Shown here piece after piece: positions 27,618-40,682 of a DNA stretch of 64,000 nucleotides. Below the pieces are notes generated by a model. It ran no database searches. It was not told where the DNA came from and was given only the letters and a program-made list of their open reading frames with translations. The translations under genes were made by a program, and so were the position numbers. Where the stretch lies: contig OX578144.1 of assembly GCA_951213105.1 (NCBI GenBank), positions 85,759,015 through 85,823,014 on the forward strand, in the 5' to 3' direction. Source of the stretch: Amaurobius ferox. Its lineage: Eukaryota > Arthropoda > Arachnida > Araneae > Amaurobiidae. Within the stretch, counting starts at the first letter, position 1, and each line of letters opens with the position of its first letter.

Positions 27618-28430
27618 CAAAGGTTAAAGAAATGTTAGTTAGTGATGAATCAGTTAGTTATTGGGAAATTTGTCTTTTATATAGATTAATTATGGAAACA
27701 TATAAAGTACCATACTATATTTTTCCGAATAAAACTATGCAATATTTGCATAAATTCCAAGATAATGAAAAATATATACAGTATATTAATTGCAAAAAAA
27801 TTTGTTACTACAGTACTAACTGATATTTTCCAATTCCGAAAATAACTGTTTTTCATTATAATAATTTCCAATTAAAAGTTCAATTTCTGCTTAAATATTA
27901 AACCAGAATTTATTCAAAAACGCTTTTTATAAATTTTTCTAGGAAAATAACTATTTTACATTAAAATATTTCCTTCCTTTCAATTTTATTTGGAATCAAT
28001 TTCATAAAACACCAATAAAACGTTTCTTTTCATCCGTTCAGCCGACTTAAATATATCCGTTGCATTTAATTAATATTTATAAACTGATTTCACAAAATAA
28101 CTACAGACTTCGTTCAGTTTCGTTAGACATTATCGCGGTTTTAAAACCTTTGTTAAAGTAACACTGTAAGTTGAAAATTTCTTTCAAATGCTTCACACAA
28201 TTGCATTCAGACTGATTAAATTCGTTTTGTAAAAGGAAAACATGGATTAAAAAGGCTTAGGAAGAGATAATAAACTATCTACTTCCAGCGATAGATTAAA
28301 GTTGAATAACTTTGAAAAATATTGCGGAGTAAAATTACAAAGAGGATTGAAAAAGGTATAAACATCGTTTTTACAGATTTAAGATATATGCATGCGAATT
28401 TAAATATACGAGTTCAAAATATAAAGAAAA
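27618..28430. other. AT-rich non-coding DNA
   Basis: No gene recognised; the 63-residue frame at 27632 has no identifiable domain. Confidence 0.35.
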
Positions 28431-29182
28431 TCTGATGTGGGCAACACATGCTTCTCCTTATAAAATGCAATGAATTTACTACTTTCACAGTTAAAAAAAT
28501 GTTATTCTTGTAGTAGATACTTATATTCTTTCCAAGATATTGAATTTTCTTCAATTAGTTGTCATTTTGATTGATTTACTGTCATTTTTATCCATTTGGC
28601 GAGCTTTTTGTTAATTTCGCAACAATTAAAAATGTCGCCAAGTTGGCGACATTTCGCCAAATTTGTCTCCAAAATTTCGCCAAGCGTTATGGACGAAAAA
28701 ATAAATTATTCTTACAGCAGATAAATAACTATTGAAGTTCAAATACAAAAGTATTACTCAAAGTATCTTTTTTCATGAATGGAACGAGCTAGATCCACGA
28801 GAATGATGTCACCCAATTTATCGCATGGTGTTACTCATGAAAAGTGAACATGCTTCTCAATAGGAAATATTTTTTTTTATTTTATGACTTTTTGATAATT
28901 TTTTTGAAAAATGTGCAATATCTCGAGAACGGTTCATTTTAGCGTTCTAAAATTTTTGTCAATCGTTTTCTAATGAAAAATTACATAAAAAATGTCTATT
29001 TGCGTAACTTTATTAGCGGTTTTGATTTTTTGACGACTTTTTCAAAATTTCACTCAAAAATTTAGGGGGGGGTTCTGAACATTCGATTGCGTATAAAAAC
29101 AATAGGCTTCCAGTGTTTACAGATTGTGATTTGTGTACGAAATTTCGTTCGAATCGGTCCATTTGTTCGTCAGTTATCGTCT

Positions 29183-29238
<56 letters not shown>

Positions 29239-29375
29239 ACACACAGACATCACTTCAAAAATGTTTGATTCGTGATCAGGGCTGCATGAAACGTGCTCTC
29301 CCGTCGAAAACTGGAATCCAAATTTTCGACCCCGTCACAGTACTTTCCTTATACATTATGTATATAAGGAAAGTA
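28431..29375 (+). mobile_element. Family A repeat, copy 2
   Basis: Complete: begins TCTGATGTGGGC after AAAA, has the GTCGCCAAGTTGGCGAC palindrome near 28634, a shorter (CA)n tract (29185-29245), and ends ATATAAGGAAAGTA. Confidence 0.85.
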
Positions 29376-31331
29376 ATAATATATAGTTGCCGTAGTTACT
29401 ACAGATAAACAAATGTGTTTCCTGTCTTTATAATTCATTGCACGCCTGAATGGAAAATATCGTATAGGGTTAATTCTCCAATTGTCGAATTTTGGAGAAT
29501 CTACGAATTTTGATCATCATTGATTAGGAATCAACAATTTTTTCAATAATATCTTTTATTTCTATCTGTGTTCAGGATTTTCTAGAACAATATGAGAAAA
29601 TAGGAAATCTTGGGAGGGCTTATAGCAATTTGCAAATTTCAGAATTATTGATTTTTAGAGTAAACAAATCAAGAAAAAGCCCTCAAATTATCTAGCATTT
29701 TTTTTGAAAATCAAAAATATTATAAAATTTCAAAAACGTTATACAGTATCGCGAAAATGGATATTTAATAATTTATATATTCAGTAATAAAGAACTGTAT
29801 GTCATTTTTTCTATTAAAGTGAATGTTATCGTCTTGAAGGCGCTAACATTCACAGCTGTTGTAAGATTTCATGGTTTTATCTAATATAGAGTAATGACTT
29901 AAAAGTAAGCCCGTCATTATCAAACGAATGAATACTTGGCATATAATTCTTACTTGAAATAAATCATTGAGAAATTATCAGCAGTCTTTCTCGATATACT
30001 AGCAATTTTATTTTATTTTTACGATGAAGATTGCTTGTTAATATATATATTTCGAGCAAATTACGCAAATGGAAAAACATTTGGTGCTACTTTTACTATA
30101 AATAAATGTCAAAAGCTTATTGTTATCGGAATGACCAGACTAGGGTGAGTATTGGTCAATAACTATTGGTAATTATTGCTCACACCTTTAGTTTCTTGAA
30201 CATGTTTACGAAACTCGAAAAAATGGAAAAACACATGCTTATATTAAAATTTCCTGGCAAATTAGTTATTTTGTAAGAAAATTTTTATTTTGGAAAAGAA
30301 GATATATCCTAAATAATTCCATCAATAAGCGCACTTTGTGTAAAGAAACACTTAAGCAACGCAATTAGGCACAGATAAATAAACAATACAATAGGTGAAA
30401 TGTGCTGATTTTACTTTTGACTTCGGGTTTTTTGGTATTTATTGCACTGGAGAACTGGATACAGCGTATCCCCAAAACAGCTGCCTCGTGTAGTAATTAT
30501 AATTTTATGTGCTTAGTTATTTTGTTTTAGTTTCTACCTAGAGCATTTATTTCAAACGTCTATATTTAGCAAATTATACGACATCAGCAGCTCTGCCAGC
30601 ATGCTTAGATCTTAAAGAGAAAGATGAGACACAGGATAATAATCTAAAAATTTTTTATAACTATTTGAATGTGCTTCATGACTATATGCCTAAGTTATAT
30701 GTGTGTCATCCTTCTGTGGTTATTCCATATTGGTTGATAAATCCATTTTCAAATTCTGGTGATTTTAGATTTATGGAGGTAGAATAAACTTATCCAGAAA
30801 ATGACTTCAAACTGAAGCCAATGTGTTAGAAATCGCAAAGATGGAAATTTCTGACTATTGTTTTGCACATGGGCATTGATTAGGAAAATTCTTATTAAAT
30901 TCCAGGTATCATATTTAGTAAATCATGTTTTCAGTGTGGCCATATAATTCATCACCAAGCAAAGATATTTACTTCAGGTTACTAAATGTGGGTATTTAAA
31001 CTGCTGTTAAATTACTTTTAAAGCGACGTCTCTTTAAGAATTTGCTGAATAGTATTTACTAAATGCGGTATATATGATTATTTTTTAATGGTTATCAGAC
31101 CATGAACCATTGGTATCATGTTAATAACTTGCTGAATGCTTTTGAAATAAATAAACCAAAATGCTTTTTTTAATATTTGAATAAACATTCAATCAATTAT
31201 GTTTGTTGTGAGTTTTATTTGCCTTTCTTATTGAGTCATCCAAATTTTTACTTCAGAATGTTAAATTTTATAGAGTAGTCACGAACTTTCTGATGATGAA
31301 TTATGGAGTTATCTGTGTAGTGGTTAGAAGT
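29376..31331. other. AT-rich non-coding DNA
   Basis: No gene recognised. A small inverted repeat GTGAATGTTA/TAACATTCAC lies at about 29819-29854. Confidence 0.4.
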
Positions 31332-33270
31332 TTAGGAATCGCAATAGTTAAATAAATGCACGCATTTTAAAGGTATTAGGTTGTTTTTGCTTGTGGTACG
31401 AAATTTATTGTTTCCCATATTTTCATCGCATGACGTATGTAGTACTTGAATATGAACGAACAACTTTTTTTTCCTTTTATTGCCCAGGCATTTGATTGTT
31501 CAATCATTTTCCTGACGAGCAATGTGCAACATAATGTTAAATTCGACAATATTTCAGTTGCAGCAATTTAATTTGACTTCTAGTATCAAGCATTAGTGGT
31601 AGATTCCAGGATAATATATCCATCCAAACCTATGTAAATATAGAATTTACGAACCAACTGCGCATCGAGTTTTTGGTCTTATGTCTAATAACAAACAAAT
31701 GCCCTTTCTGTGTCAAACCAATTTAGTCAACAATTGTTTTACCACATCAATGAAATATACATTAAAATAGCAGATAATAATCATTCTATTTTTAATGATA
31801 TTATTTTGTTTTTGCCCCTATAAATTATCTGGGGTGTGGCTCAACTCGACTTTCTCATACAAGGGTTCATTTTTTTTTCAAATTTTACAAGAATTTTAAT
31901 TAACAAGAATTTTACAAGAATTAATTATAAGATATCATATTGGACAATATATCTCCAGGGGCGACGGGGTAACTTGTCCCCAAGGGATGTTAATGACGTC
32001 AAGAACACAAAAATTTTCACAGCAATGATTGAAACTACTAAGTGTCATGATCATTAAGCTATAAATAAATCATTTTATGCAAGGTTATGTTAAATTTTAT
32101 CCTATAACGCCATGTTAAAAAGATAACATAAAAAGTTTTCACTCGAATTAAGAAAAACGTCTATCCAGTTACAGATATTTTTATTAAAAAAGCGGATATA
32201 AAATTTCTTGGCACTCAATTAATATTTGTACTGCTACAGAGTACACAAGAAATCGAAACCTTAAAACACATATTAAATATTATATTTGCATTACAACATA
32301 TTAACATTAAAATTTCGAAATAAAGAAAAATCGTGAAAACAATACATTCTCAATATTACATATGATAAAGGAAAAACATTAATTGTATAAACTTAATTAA
32401 TTATCAAAATTATAAGTAAAACTAAAAGATATGTATATAATATACACAGTAAACAATAACTAAGAAGTGCGTATCCTGTTAACGGTCTTAAAAAAAGAAA
32501 ATTGTGTATTTAGATTTATAACATTCTTATCAGTTTAATTGTGTGCTTAAGTGAAAGAAACCAATATGTGAAATCATGCTTTTTCTTTTTATTATAGAAA
32601 ATAATTGCAATATATTGAAATAATTCCACGCTGTATTTTAATTTCATATCGGGTTTAAATACCCCATTCAGAAATATATTTTATTTTTCGTTCAGTTGCA
32701 TGAAATGTATCCGCAATATATAATTATTATCCATGAATTCATTCTACAGAAAAATGCTCTTATTTTATTCAATTCCATTCTAAATTATCTGAATTTGATA
32801 CTTTTTCACAAGTAGATAATACGAAGTAGATAATACGAACAAGTAGATAATACGAAGAACGTTCCTCCAAATTCTTTACAAAACTTTATTATTTTTATTA
32901 ATAATTAAATTCCTTTCGTGACAGAAAACGCGGATTAAAAGATAAATGTAAAAGCTTTAGAAGAAACAATAAATTGTAATTATTTTAGTGAATATAGAGG
33001 AAAATTAAAAGGGAAAAATAAAAATATAATAACATTTGTTATTAAATAGTAGTAGCAGCACGCATATTATTCGTACGGAAAATAAACTTAAAATTCACAA
33101 TTAATTGTGAATTTGGAGTCTTTCTCTTATAATATTTCTGTGAAAGAGGTGGGTTTTCCCGTGTTTAATCAATAAACTCACAGATAGAAAGACAGCATAC
33201 GATTTTATTTATATAGATAATAGCAGATATACCCAACGGTGCTAAATTCAAAATATCTGTGAATTACTTT
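31332..33270 (+). repeat. 1.95-kb tandem duplication, copy 1
   Basis: Runs from GTTTAGGAATCGCAATAG to ATATCTG(T)GAATTACTTTTAG and matches 33271-35280 in order throughout (for example TTAGTGGTAG(A/G)TTCCAGGAT and AACACATATTAAATAT). Non-coding. Unlike copy 2, it has a threefold AAGTAGATAATACGA unit at about 32811-32857. Confidence 0.75.
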
Positions 33271-35280
33271 TAGTTTAGGAATCACAAAACTTAAATAAAA
33301 GTGCGCATTTTAAAGGTATTGGTTTGTTTATTGCTTCTGGTACGAAATTCATTGTTTCCGTTATTTTCATCGCAGGTAATTGAGGTATGTAGTACTTAAA
33401 GAGGAACGAGCAATATTTTTTCTTTTAATGGCCTGGCATTTGCTTGTTCAATCATTTCCTCGACAAGCAATGGGCAACATAATGTTAAATTCGACAATGT
33501 GTCAGCTGCAGCAATTAAATTTCGCTTCTAGTACCAAGCATTAGTGGTAGGTTCCAGGATTATATATCCGTCAAAATTTGTATGAAAGTAGAATTTACGA
33601 ACAAACTGCGGACCACGTTTTTGGTCTTCTGGCTGGCATCAAACAAATGCCCCGTTTTATCAAACAAATTTTGTCCCCATTTGTTTTACCACATCAATGA
33701 AAATTATATTAAAATATCAGGAAAAAAAATCTATTTCTAATGAGATAACTTTTTTTTGTTCCCTGCAAATTATCTGGAATGTGGCACAACTCGACTTCCC
33801 CATACCAGAAACCATTTTTCTTTTAAATTTTAAAAGCATTTGAATTTTAAAAGCAAAATCCATATCATAGGTCTAAATGATTACAACTATAGCACCTTAT
33901 CCCCTCATATTCAAAGAGTTTGAAAATTTATTCAATTGATATTATATAAATATCCCCCGAGATAAATATCCCCCGAGCGACGGAGTAGCTTGCCCTCAAG
34001 ATATGTTGATGACGTCATGAACGCAAAAATTGCATTGCGTCTAATTTTCACAACAATGATTGAAACTAATAAGTGTGATTATTAATCTGTAAAAATATCC
34101 TTTTATTCAAGGTTATGTCAAATTCCGTCCTATGCTGCTATGTGAAAAATATAACACAAAATATTTCACTCGATTTAAGAAAAAAGTCTATCTAGTTACA
34201 GATATTTTGATTACAAAGCCGGATATAAAGCTTCTTGGCAATCCATTAATGTTTGTACTGCTATCAGGTCACAAGAAATCGAAACCTTAAAACACATATT
34301 AAATATCACATTCGCCACATGACAGACATTGGCATTAAAATTTCGAAATCGAAAATAATTTCGTGAAAACGATACTTTCTCAGTACTACATATGAGAAAG
34401 TAAAAATCAATTGTATAAACTTAATTAAATATCAAAATCATAAATAAAACTAAAAGATATGTATATAACATACACAGTAAACAATAACTAAGAAATGCGT
34501 ATCTTATTGACCGTCGTAAACAAATAAAAATTGTGTATTTAGATTTATAATATTCTTATCAATTTAATTGTTTGCTTAAGTGAAAGAAATCAAAATGTGA
34601 AATCATGCTTTTCCTTTTTATCTTAGGAAATAATTGCAATATATTGAAATAATTCCACGCTGTATTGGAATTTCATATCAGTTTTTAAATGCCCCAATCA
34701 GAAGTTTATTTTTTCGTTCAGTTGCATGAAATGTATCCGCAATATTTAATTATTATCCATGAATTAATTCTACAGAGAAAATGCGCTTATTTTATTCAAT
34801 TTCATTCTAAATTATCTGAATTTGATACCTTTGTTACAAGTAGATAATACGAAGAAGGGCTGAAGCTTTCATCCAAATTCTTCCAAAAGCTTTATTATTT
34901 TTAATCATGATTAAATTCCTTTTGTGACAAAAAACGTGGATTAAAATATAAATGTAGAAACTTTAGAAGAAACAATAAATTTTAATTATTTTAGCGAATA
35001 TTGAGGAAAATTGAAAGGAATAAATAAAAATATAAAAATAAATTTTAATAAATAATACTAGCAGATGCACATTATTTGCACGGGATGTAAAGAAACTTAA
35101 AATTCAAAAATAATTGTGAGCTCTGAGTCTTTCTCTTATAATCTTTCTCAATAAAGATGTGAGTTTTCCCGTGCTTAGATAATAAACTGACAGATAGAAG
35201 CACAATATACGATTATATATATACAGATAACAGCAGATATACCCAACGCTGCCCGAATTTAAAATATCTGCGAATTACTG
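33271..35280 (+). repeat. 1.95-kb tandem duplication, copy 2
   Basis: Direct partner of the preceding unit, ending at ATATCTGCGAATTACTG. Substitutions and small indels are spread evenly, so the duplication is old. A small local repeat AAATATCCCCCGAG occurs twice near 33948-33975. Confidence 0.75.
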
Positions 35281-35697
35281 TAATATTCAAAATTACATTT
35301 AACATACATTTAAAGGTGTCTCTATTGTCACTCAATCTAACTCCCTTATTAAAGATTATTGTCCTCTCCCCTTCCGTTTGGAATCTATGGCATAATTTCG
35401 TCTTCCATTCCGTTCCTCTTCCTTTCTTTTTCTGATGTTATACTTTTTTCCCTCTCATTTTGATAAGATTAGATCTTATGTTTCCCGAAACCAACTGGTT
35501 AGTTCACATTTGACTGTAATTATTCCCGCTTATGCTAATTGATCCCCGCTATTTTTAATTTTTCTCCTTTTTTTTACAGAGAGTGTAAACGTCTGGGGAT
35601 TTTACGTTAATTCTTTTTGTGGGTTTTCTTTCTATTTAGTTGTTTCCTTTCGTTTAGTTGTTTCCTTTAGTTTGTTTCCTTTCGTTCTGCTATACCA
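35281..35697. other. Pyrimidine-rich non-coding DNA
   Basis: No gene. Contains tandem TTGTTTCCTTT(C/A)GTTTAG phrases (35640-35690) just before the LTR element. Confidence 0.4.
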
Positions 35698-35983
35698 TGT
35701 AACATACGAAAACTGAAACATACTAAACTATATTTAAAGTGTTGATTGTATCGCAATTGAGAGTTTCCTCCTTGGTGAAACAATTAATGTACGTGCAAGA
35801 TAAATTGTTTCACTTTTAAAAAAGAGGTTAGGAAGGCAAGTGAACTGAGAGTTTTATTATTCTGTAAATCGTTTTTTAAAAATATTGAAGGATAAAATGT
35901 TTGGAGAGAATGGTTGTATTGGTAGTATGCCGTTAGGCAAATCAATAAAATAATTTTGAGTTATCTTTGTGTACTACGTTACA
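35698..35983 (+). repeat. 5' LTR
   Basis: TGTAACATACGAAAAC to GTACTACGTTACA, with AATAAAATAA near the 3' part as a likely polyadenylation signal. It differs from the 3' LTR by scattered changes and small indels, so insertion is not recent. Confidence 0.85.
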
Positions 35984-36393
35984 TCTTATGTTGGTGGCAA
36001 CAGTGGGATGATACTTAATTACTAGATTTCTAAAAGTTGGTACGTAGTACTCTTATATTTTTGTCGAATTTCCGTTAAAAGTACGTCAGTGCTATAAAGT
36101 ACACCAGGTGCTTTGTAACTTTCTTCACGCTTTTCAAAACTTTGTATTGGCTAAAAGTATGTCAAAGTTTATTAAGGCGTTAAGTTATTATAATCTAAAA
36201 TCGTTGTTTAAACAAACTGTGGACAACCTTGCTTAGTATTTAGTTTTTATTAGACGTGGTACAAAATATTAGGAAATTGTTTTAACTATGGCTTTTCTTG
36301 GAAAATCGAAAAAATGTGATCTCTTGCTCTTAGAAGAGTTAATGTAAGATATAAATAAAGATTTAAAAATTATAGAACTGAAAAATTATCATT

Positions 36394-37260
36394 TTGAAAA
36401 GTAAAGAATATGAAGGAAGTTTTGTGCAAAATCTTTTAGAAACTATTACGAATTCTAGAAAAAAAGAAGATGAGAGGTTAGAAAAAATTAGAGAGTCAGA
36501 ACGGTTAGAGAAAATTAGAGCGCAAGAACGGTTAGAGAAAATTAGAGAAGAGGAAAGGTTAGAGACAATTAGAAAGAATTCGTTTTGAAGAGAGGGAGTT
36601 TGAGTTGCAAAAGTTAAAACTGAAAATGTTGGGTAGATCTGACTCAAAGGAATTGCCTGATAAAAAGAAAAAAGGAAATTTTATGATTTGCAAAATCTTA
36701 TGCAAAAGTTTGATCCTAAAATAAATGATATTAGTTCATATTTAGTACTATTTGAAAAGCAAGGTGAACTTACTAATGTTGAGAAGCCAGATTGGGTTTC
36801 GCACTTGATAACACTCTTGACTCCTGAAATTGTTCTTCGATTTCTAGGGAACCGGAAGAAAAAATTGATGATTATGACTACATACAATATTTACTGTTGA
36901 AGAGGTTTAAATTGAGTCCCGAAAAATTGCGAATAAAATGTTCGCAACATCAACGGTATGAAGATAATTCTTAGCGCGATTTTGTATATGAACTAAAAAA
37001 TTACTTTATTGAATGGATTGAAGGCTTACACGTTACGAAGAATGATAAAGTAAAAGACCTTATAGTTACGGATCAATTGAAACGGTCTGTACCCACTGAG
37101 ATCCGAGGACATTTCATAGATGTATGGCCTAATCTCACTTCATCATCAGAACTAGCTGATATGTTTGATAAATATGAAACTGTAAGAGAAAGTTGGGAAA
37201 TAATTTCAGGTGAAAACCAAAACTGTGGGAAGAACAAATAACAGTGTGATTGTGACACAT
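36394..37260 (+). pseudogene. gag remnant with 9-residue coiled-coil repeats
   Basis: A first frame contains RLEKIRESE, RLEKIRAQE, RLEKIREEE and RLETIRKNS, a 27-base unit repeated four times (36477-36588), forming a charged coiled coil. A second frame (36688-36900) has FDPKINDISSYLVLFEKQ, the start of an arthropod Ty3/gypsy gag capsid domain, and a later stretch near 37080-37200 (SVPTEIRGHF) continues it. Frameshifts and a stop at about 36973 break the gene. Confidence 0.7.
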
Positions 37261-37503
37261 ATCAAAATAGCATTAAAAATTCTTAATCTGATTTTGATAA
37301 GATACGAAGTTTTCAAAACAGCAATCTAACTGAACACAACTATGGTAAAATATTTGAAAGAAAAAAAAATACTCATTTGCTTTGAATGTGAATCCTCTAA
37401 CAATTTAAGATAACAATGTCCATATTTAGAGGAAAACCAAAATCCATTCGAAATAATAAATATAATTATTGAGAAAACAAATAATAAGTTTCTGTATCCG
37501 TAT

Positions 37504-37686
37504 TTGACGAAAGGAAATGTAAATGGAATGTCTATGTCAATTTTGAGAGATACTGGGTCTAACAGAAATTACGTTACTCCAGCGATGATGCCTGGTAAAA
37601 CAATTTGGATACGGCAAACTTTCGATTCGGAACCTACTTGTTTACCACTTGTAAACTTGCTTGGATCATTTCAAATACCTACATAA
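37504..37686 (+). pseudogene. Retroelement aspartic protease remnant
   Basis: MTKGNVNGMSMSILRDTGSN contains the retropepsin active-site motif DTGS after the usual hydrophobic strand. It ends in a stop soon after, so the domain is truncated. It is in the same frame as the RNA-recognition motif downstream. Confidence 0.65.
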
Positions 37687-37740
37687 CGAACTTGGGAGGT
37701 AGACATGATGATGAGATAGGCATGGACGTGGGAGATAGGC

Positions 37741-37998
37741 ATGGACGATAGGCATGGATATAGACTTGAAACAATATTTGAAAATTTCGGGGAAATTAGG
37801 AGTGCCAAAGTCATGACTAATAAACTTGGAATGTCTAAAGGATTTGGATTTGTGTGGTTTGAAGAACCTAAAAATGCAGAAAGAGCTGTTTATAACTTAA
37901 ATGGAAAAGTGCTTAAAAGAAAAATCCTATATGCTGAACGTGCATGGAATGAATTTAAAGGCAAAAGGAAAACAGAACTATGGAATATTGAGATATAA
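37741..37998 (+). CDS. RNA-recognition motif (PABP-like) inside the LTR element
   Basis: Residues 9-80 read as an RRM. Helix 1 is LETIFENFGEI and strand 2 is SAKVMTN. The RNP1 motif is KGFGFVWF, helix 2 is EEPKNAERAVYNLNG, and the last strand is ILYAERA, followed by a linker ending KTEL. This order and wording is closest, from memory, to the third RRM of cytoplasmic poly(A)-binding protein. The first strand with RNP2 is missing; in its place GATAGGCATGGAC repeats occur (37715-37757). It lies between protease and RNase H remnants, all in one frame separated by stops, so it was probably captured from a host mRNA. Whether it is expressed is unknown. Confidence 0.7.
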   Translation: MDDRHGYRLETIFENFGEIRSAKVMTNKLGMSKGFGFVWFEEPKNAERAVYNLNGKVLKRKILYAERAWNEFKGKRKTELWNIEI

Positions 37999-38007
37999 TA
38001 AATAGTA

Positions 38008-38313
38008 GTGACTCTTATGCAAAGTGAAGAAAATGGAATAGAGCATCCAATCTTGTATCTGTGTAAGAAATTTTCGAACATTGGAAAACATTATTGTACA
38101 ACCCAAGAGGAATGTGCAATCACCATATTTGCTGTAAAAAATATATTACTAAGATGGACAAAATTTTATTATTCAAACATATCAGAATCCCCTTCTGTGG
38201 TTGCAAACAAATGCGAGTTCTATTCCGAGACTAATGCGATGGGCATTAGTTCTGAAACAATACAACTACAAAATATTTCATCGTCCTGGAAAATTACACA
38301 AAAAGTTAAATAG
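38008..38313 (+). pseudogene. RNase H remnant of the LTR element
   Basis: EHPILYLCKKFSNIGKHYCTTQEECAITIFAVK is spread over the first 50 residues and matches the mid part of Ty3/gypsy RNase H (the usual YLS.KF..E..Y.T.E.E). The end of the domain, HRPGK-like, is in another frame near 38280. Truncated at both ends. Confidence 0.75.
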
Positions 38314-38438
38314 TTTAAGCGGACTGCTTAAATAATTTTCGAGACTAAAGTGGCTGCATTTGGTAATGTGTTTGTCAAGATTTTAACTTTTTTCTCGTAT
38401 TATACCTCAATGAAAGTTTTTCCATAGGGAGGAAACGC

Positions 38439-38723
38439 TGTAACATACGAAAACTGAAACATTTACAACGTTATATTTAAGATGTCCATTGTGTAACAAT
38501 TGAGGGTTTCCTCCTTGGTGAAACAATTAATGTACGTGCAAGATAAATTTTTTCACCTTTAAAAAAGAAGTTAGGAAGAGAAGTGAACTGAGAGTTTTAT
38601 TATGTAAATTCTTTTTTAAATAGATTGAAAGATGACATGTTTAGAGAGAATGGTTGTATTAATAGTATGCCGTCAGGCAAATCAATAAAATAATTTTATG
38701 TTATCTTTGTGTACTACGTTACT
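38439..38723 (+). repeat. 3' LTR
   Basis: Matches 35698-35983 from TGTAACATACG to GTACTACGTTAC. The last A is not present. Confidence 0.85.
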
Positions 38724-40682
38724 ACCTTCTCTTAATGATTTATTCTATTATGTCTGTGATCTGTTGCCCCTTCGTTATTTTCTGCTGGTAGTTTTGTTTT
38801 ATGCCTCATTCATTTCTCCCCGCACCGTTTCTAACTTCAGTACGCCCATTTTCAGCCACGTGTACCAATATCTGTTGCCGGTTGGTCCTGAAGAAGAATG
38901 CTGTTATTTTCGTTTGAAACTAGTAGACCAGTTTATTTTTGTATTTATGCGGTATTCACGAAGTTTTTATTTAATGCACATTATTTATTGTATTATTGCA
39001 GAAGTTTTTGAATGATTCTTTGACAATAAATGAAAACAAGTAATAGGGTGCAGAAAAATAAGAAAACAAAAATATTAACTATAAACAAGCCATAGTTGAT
39101 AGAAGTAAACTGTCATAGAAGAATCATTAACCAAAGTGCTGTAATTTTTATTGATTAAACCATCAAAGATATCCAAATTAAGAAATTGACAAGAACTTTT
39201 GTGTACTAAATGCAGAAAAAAATAAGCCAAAAATTAGTCACAGAGTTTTGCTATGGAATATATTTTGTAATTGCATATCATTTTTATTATTCTGCTTGTG
39301 CAATAGTTTACGTTGTGATAATTATTAATTATTTGTCATTGAGCGCGAATTCATGCTGTGTATCTATTTAAAGTAATGTTTAAGAAATAAAAAAATAAAT
39401 TTTAATCAAGGGTTCATATAACCGACCGTGTTTTATGATCTATGTTTAATGTAGAAGCTGTTTGTGTAAATATAAAGGCTGAAAGTGTTTTTTTTTATGC
39501 AATTTAGTCCAATACAAAATATAATTATTGTGTAAATATAAAATTAGTTTATAAAGATAGTCATGTTAAAAAAATCACTTTATATTACATATAACTAAAC
39601 ATTGAAATTTGTGGAGACTCATTCGTTTTATGAAGTAAGGTTTGAATTATTTCTATTTGGAAACGACTGAAAAAATGGTGTAAATAAATGATACAGTCGA
39701 GTAGCTGACCTTTGCTGAAAACAGTGCAAAGTATCATATTCGGTTACATTTGATTGAAAATCACTTTTTGATGTGTTTGTAAGCTTATTTTTTGTGCAAC
39801 TATATTCAATGTATTCTTCTATCAGAAAAGTGGTAGATAATATAATAATGCAACTTATATAAAAACAGAAAATATATTTTAGTTTCAAATGGATATTAAA
39901 TCCAAAATGAAATTTTTGTACTGAGAATAAATTCGTTTATGTTTTACCAGAAAGCCCATCAAAAGAAATAATATATGTAGAACTATTCTAATCCTTTCCG
40001 CTAAAGTATATATAACTTTTAAAGAAATGTAAGTAAACTTACTTTTTATTTAATTCCTCATACAAAATTTCATATTTTTCAAAAACAACGATGAGATGGT
40101 ATTTTTATATTTTATTGCAGTTTTTCAAAATCAGATTTGAAAAATACAATTTTTTGAAAATAAATATATTTCTAAGTCAACTTGTATTGACCTCAATTTC
40201 ATAAACGTAATAATCTTATCCGCAAACAGTGATATTTTGAATTTTATTTTAAAACTTTAGACGATTGATGTATTTGACTTTTACTCTGAGGCTTCCAATG
40301 ATTAATTTTTCCCTGTTTTTGCTTCACTAAGAATCTTCTCCAATACAAAATTTTATATACTTTCTCCGACGAATCAATTCCCTTTGTAAACAAGCGGAAT
40401 AACTTAAAATTGGAAATTTCTCGCAATGAAAATGCATTTTATAAAATTCACTTTCCATATTCTTTATTTGCAGATGAAACGTGTATCGATTTAGAAGAAT
40501 GGATAACAATAAGTTCCTTTTTGAAATGATAAAAATGAAAATGAAAATTGGCAGCATCTTCCACCCCAGTGGTGAAAATTTAAATAAAACATTTTGGTTT
40601 TTTATTAAATTTTGTTAATTTGGTTTTTTATTACAAAACAAAACTACAAATTAAATAAAGTTAAATTATATAAAAATATAAC
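38724..40682. other. AT-rich non-coding DNA
   Basis: No gene recognised. The frame at 38698-39015 starts inside the LTR and has no domain. Confidence 0.4.

Larger units (their letters stand above)
35698..38723 (+). mobile_element. LTR retrotransposon, about 3.0 kb, non-autonomous
   Basis: Two direct LTRs (35698-35983 and 38439-38723) begin TGTAAC and the first ends GTTACA. A primer-binding-site-like TGGTGGCAACAGTGGGA follows the first LTR and resembles the tRNA-Leu type; purine-rich AGGGAGGAAACGC precedes the second. A TACC sequence next to both outer ends may be the target duplication (with one mismatch if five bases). Inside are gag, protease and RNase H remnants and an RNA-recognition motif; reverse transcriptase and integrase are missing. 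Confidence 0.85.

Noticed and set aside
28431..29375. Family A as a Helitron
   Set aside because: It has a TC start and a terminal hairpin, but no CTRR 3' end and no A/T insertion dinucleotide; flanks are A-runs on both sides. Class left open.
38698..39015. 105-residue frame after the 3' LTR
   Set aside because: Starts inside the LTR, has no recognisable domain and no conserved partner downstream of the 5' LTR.
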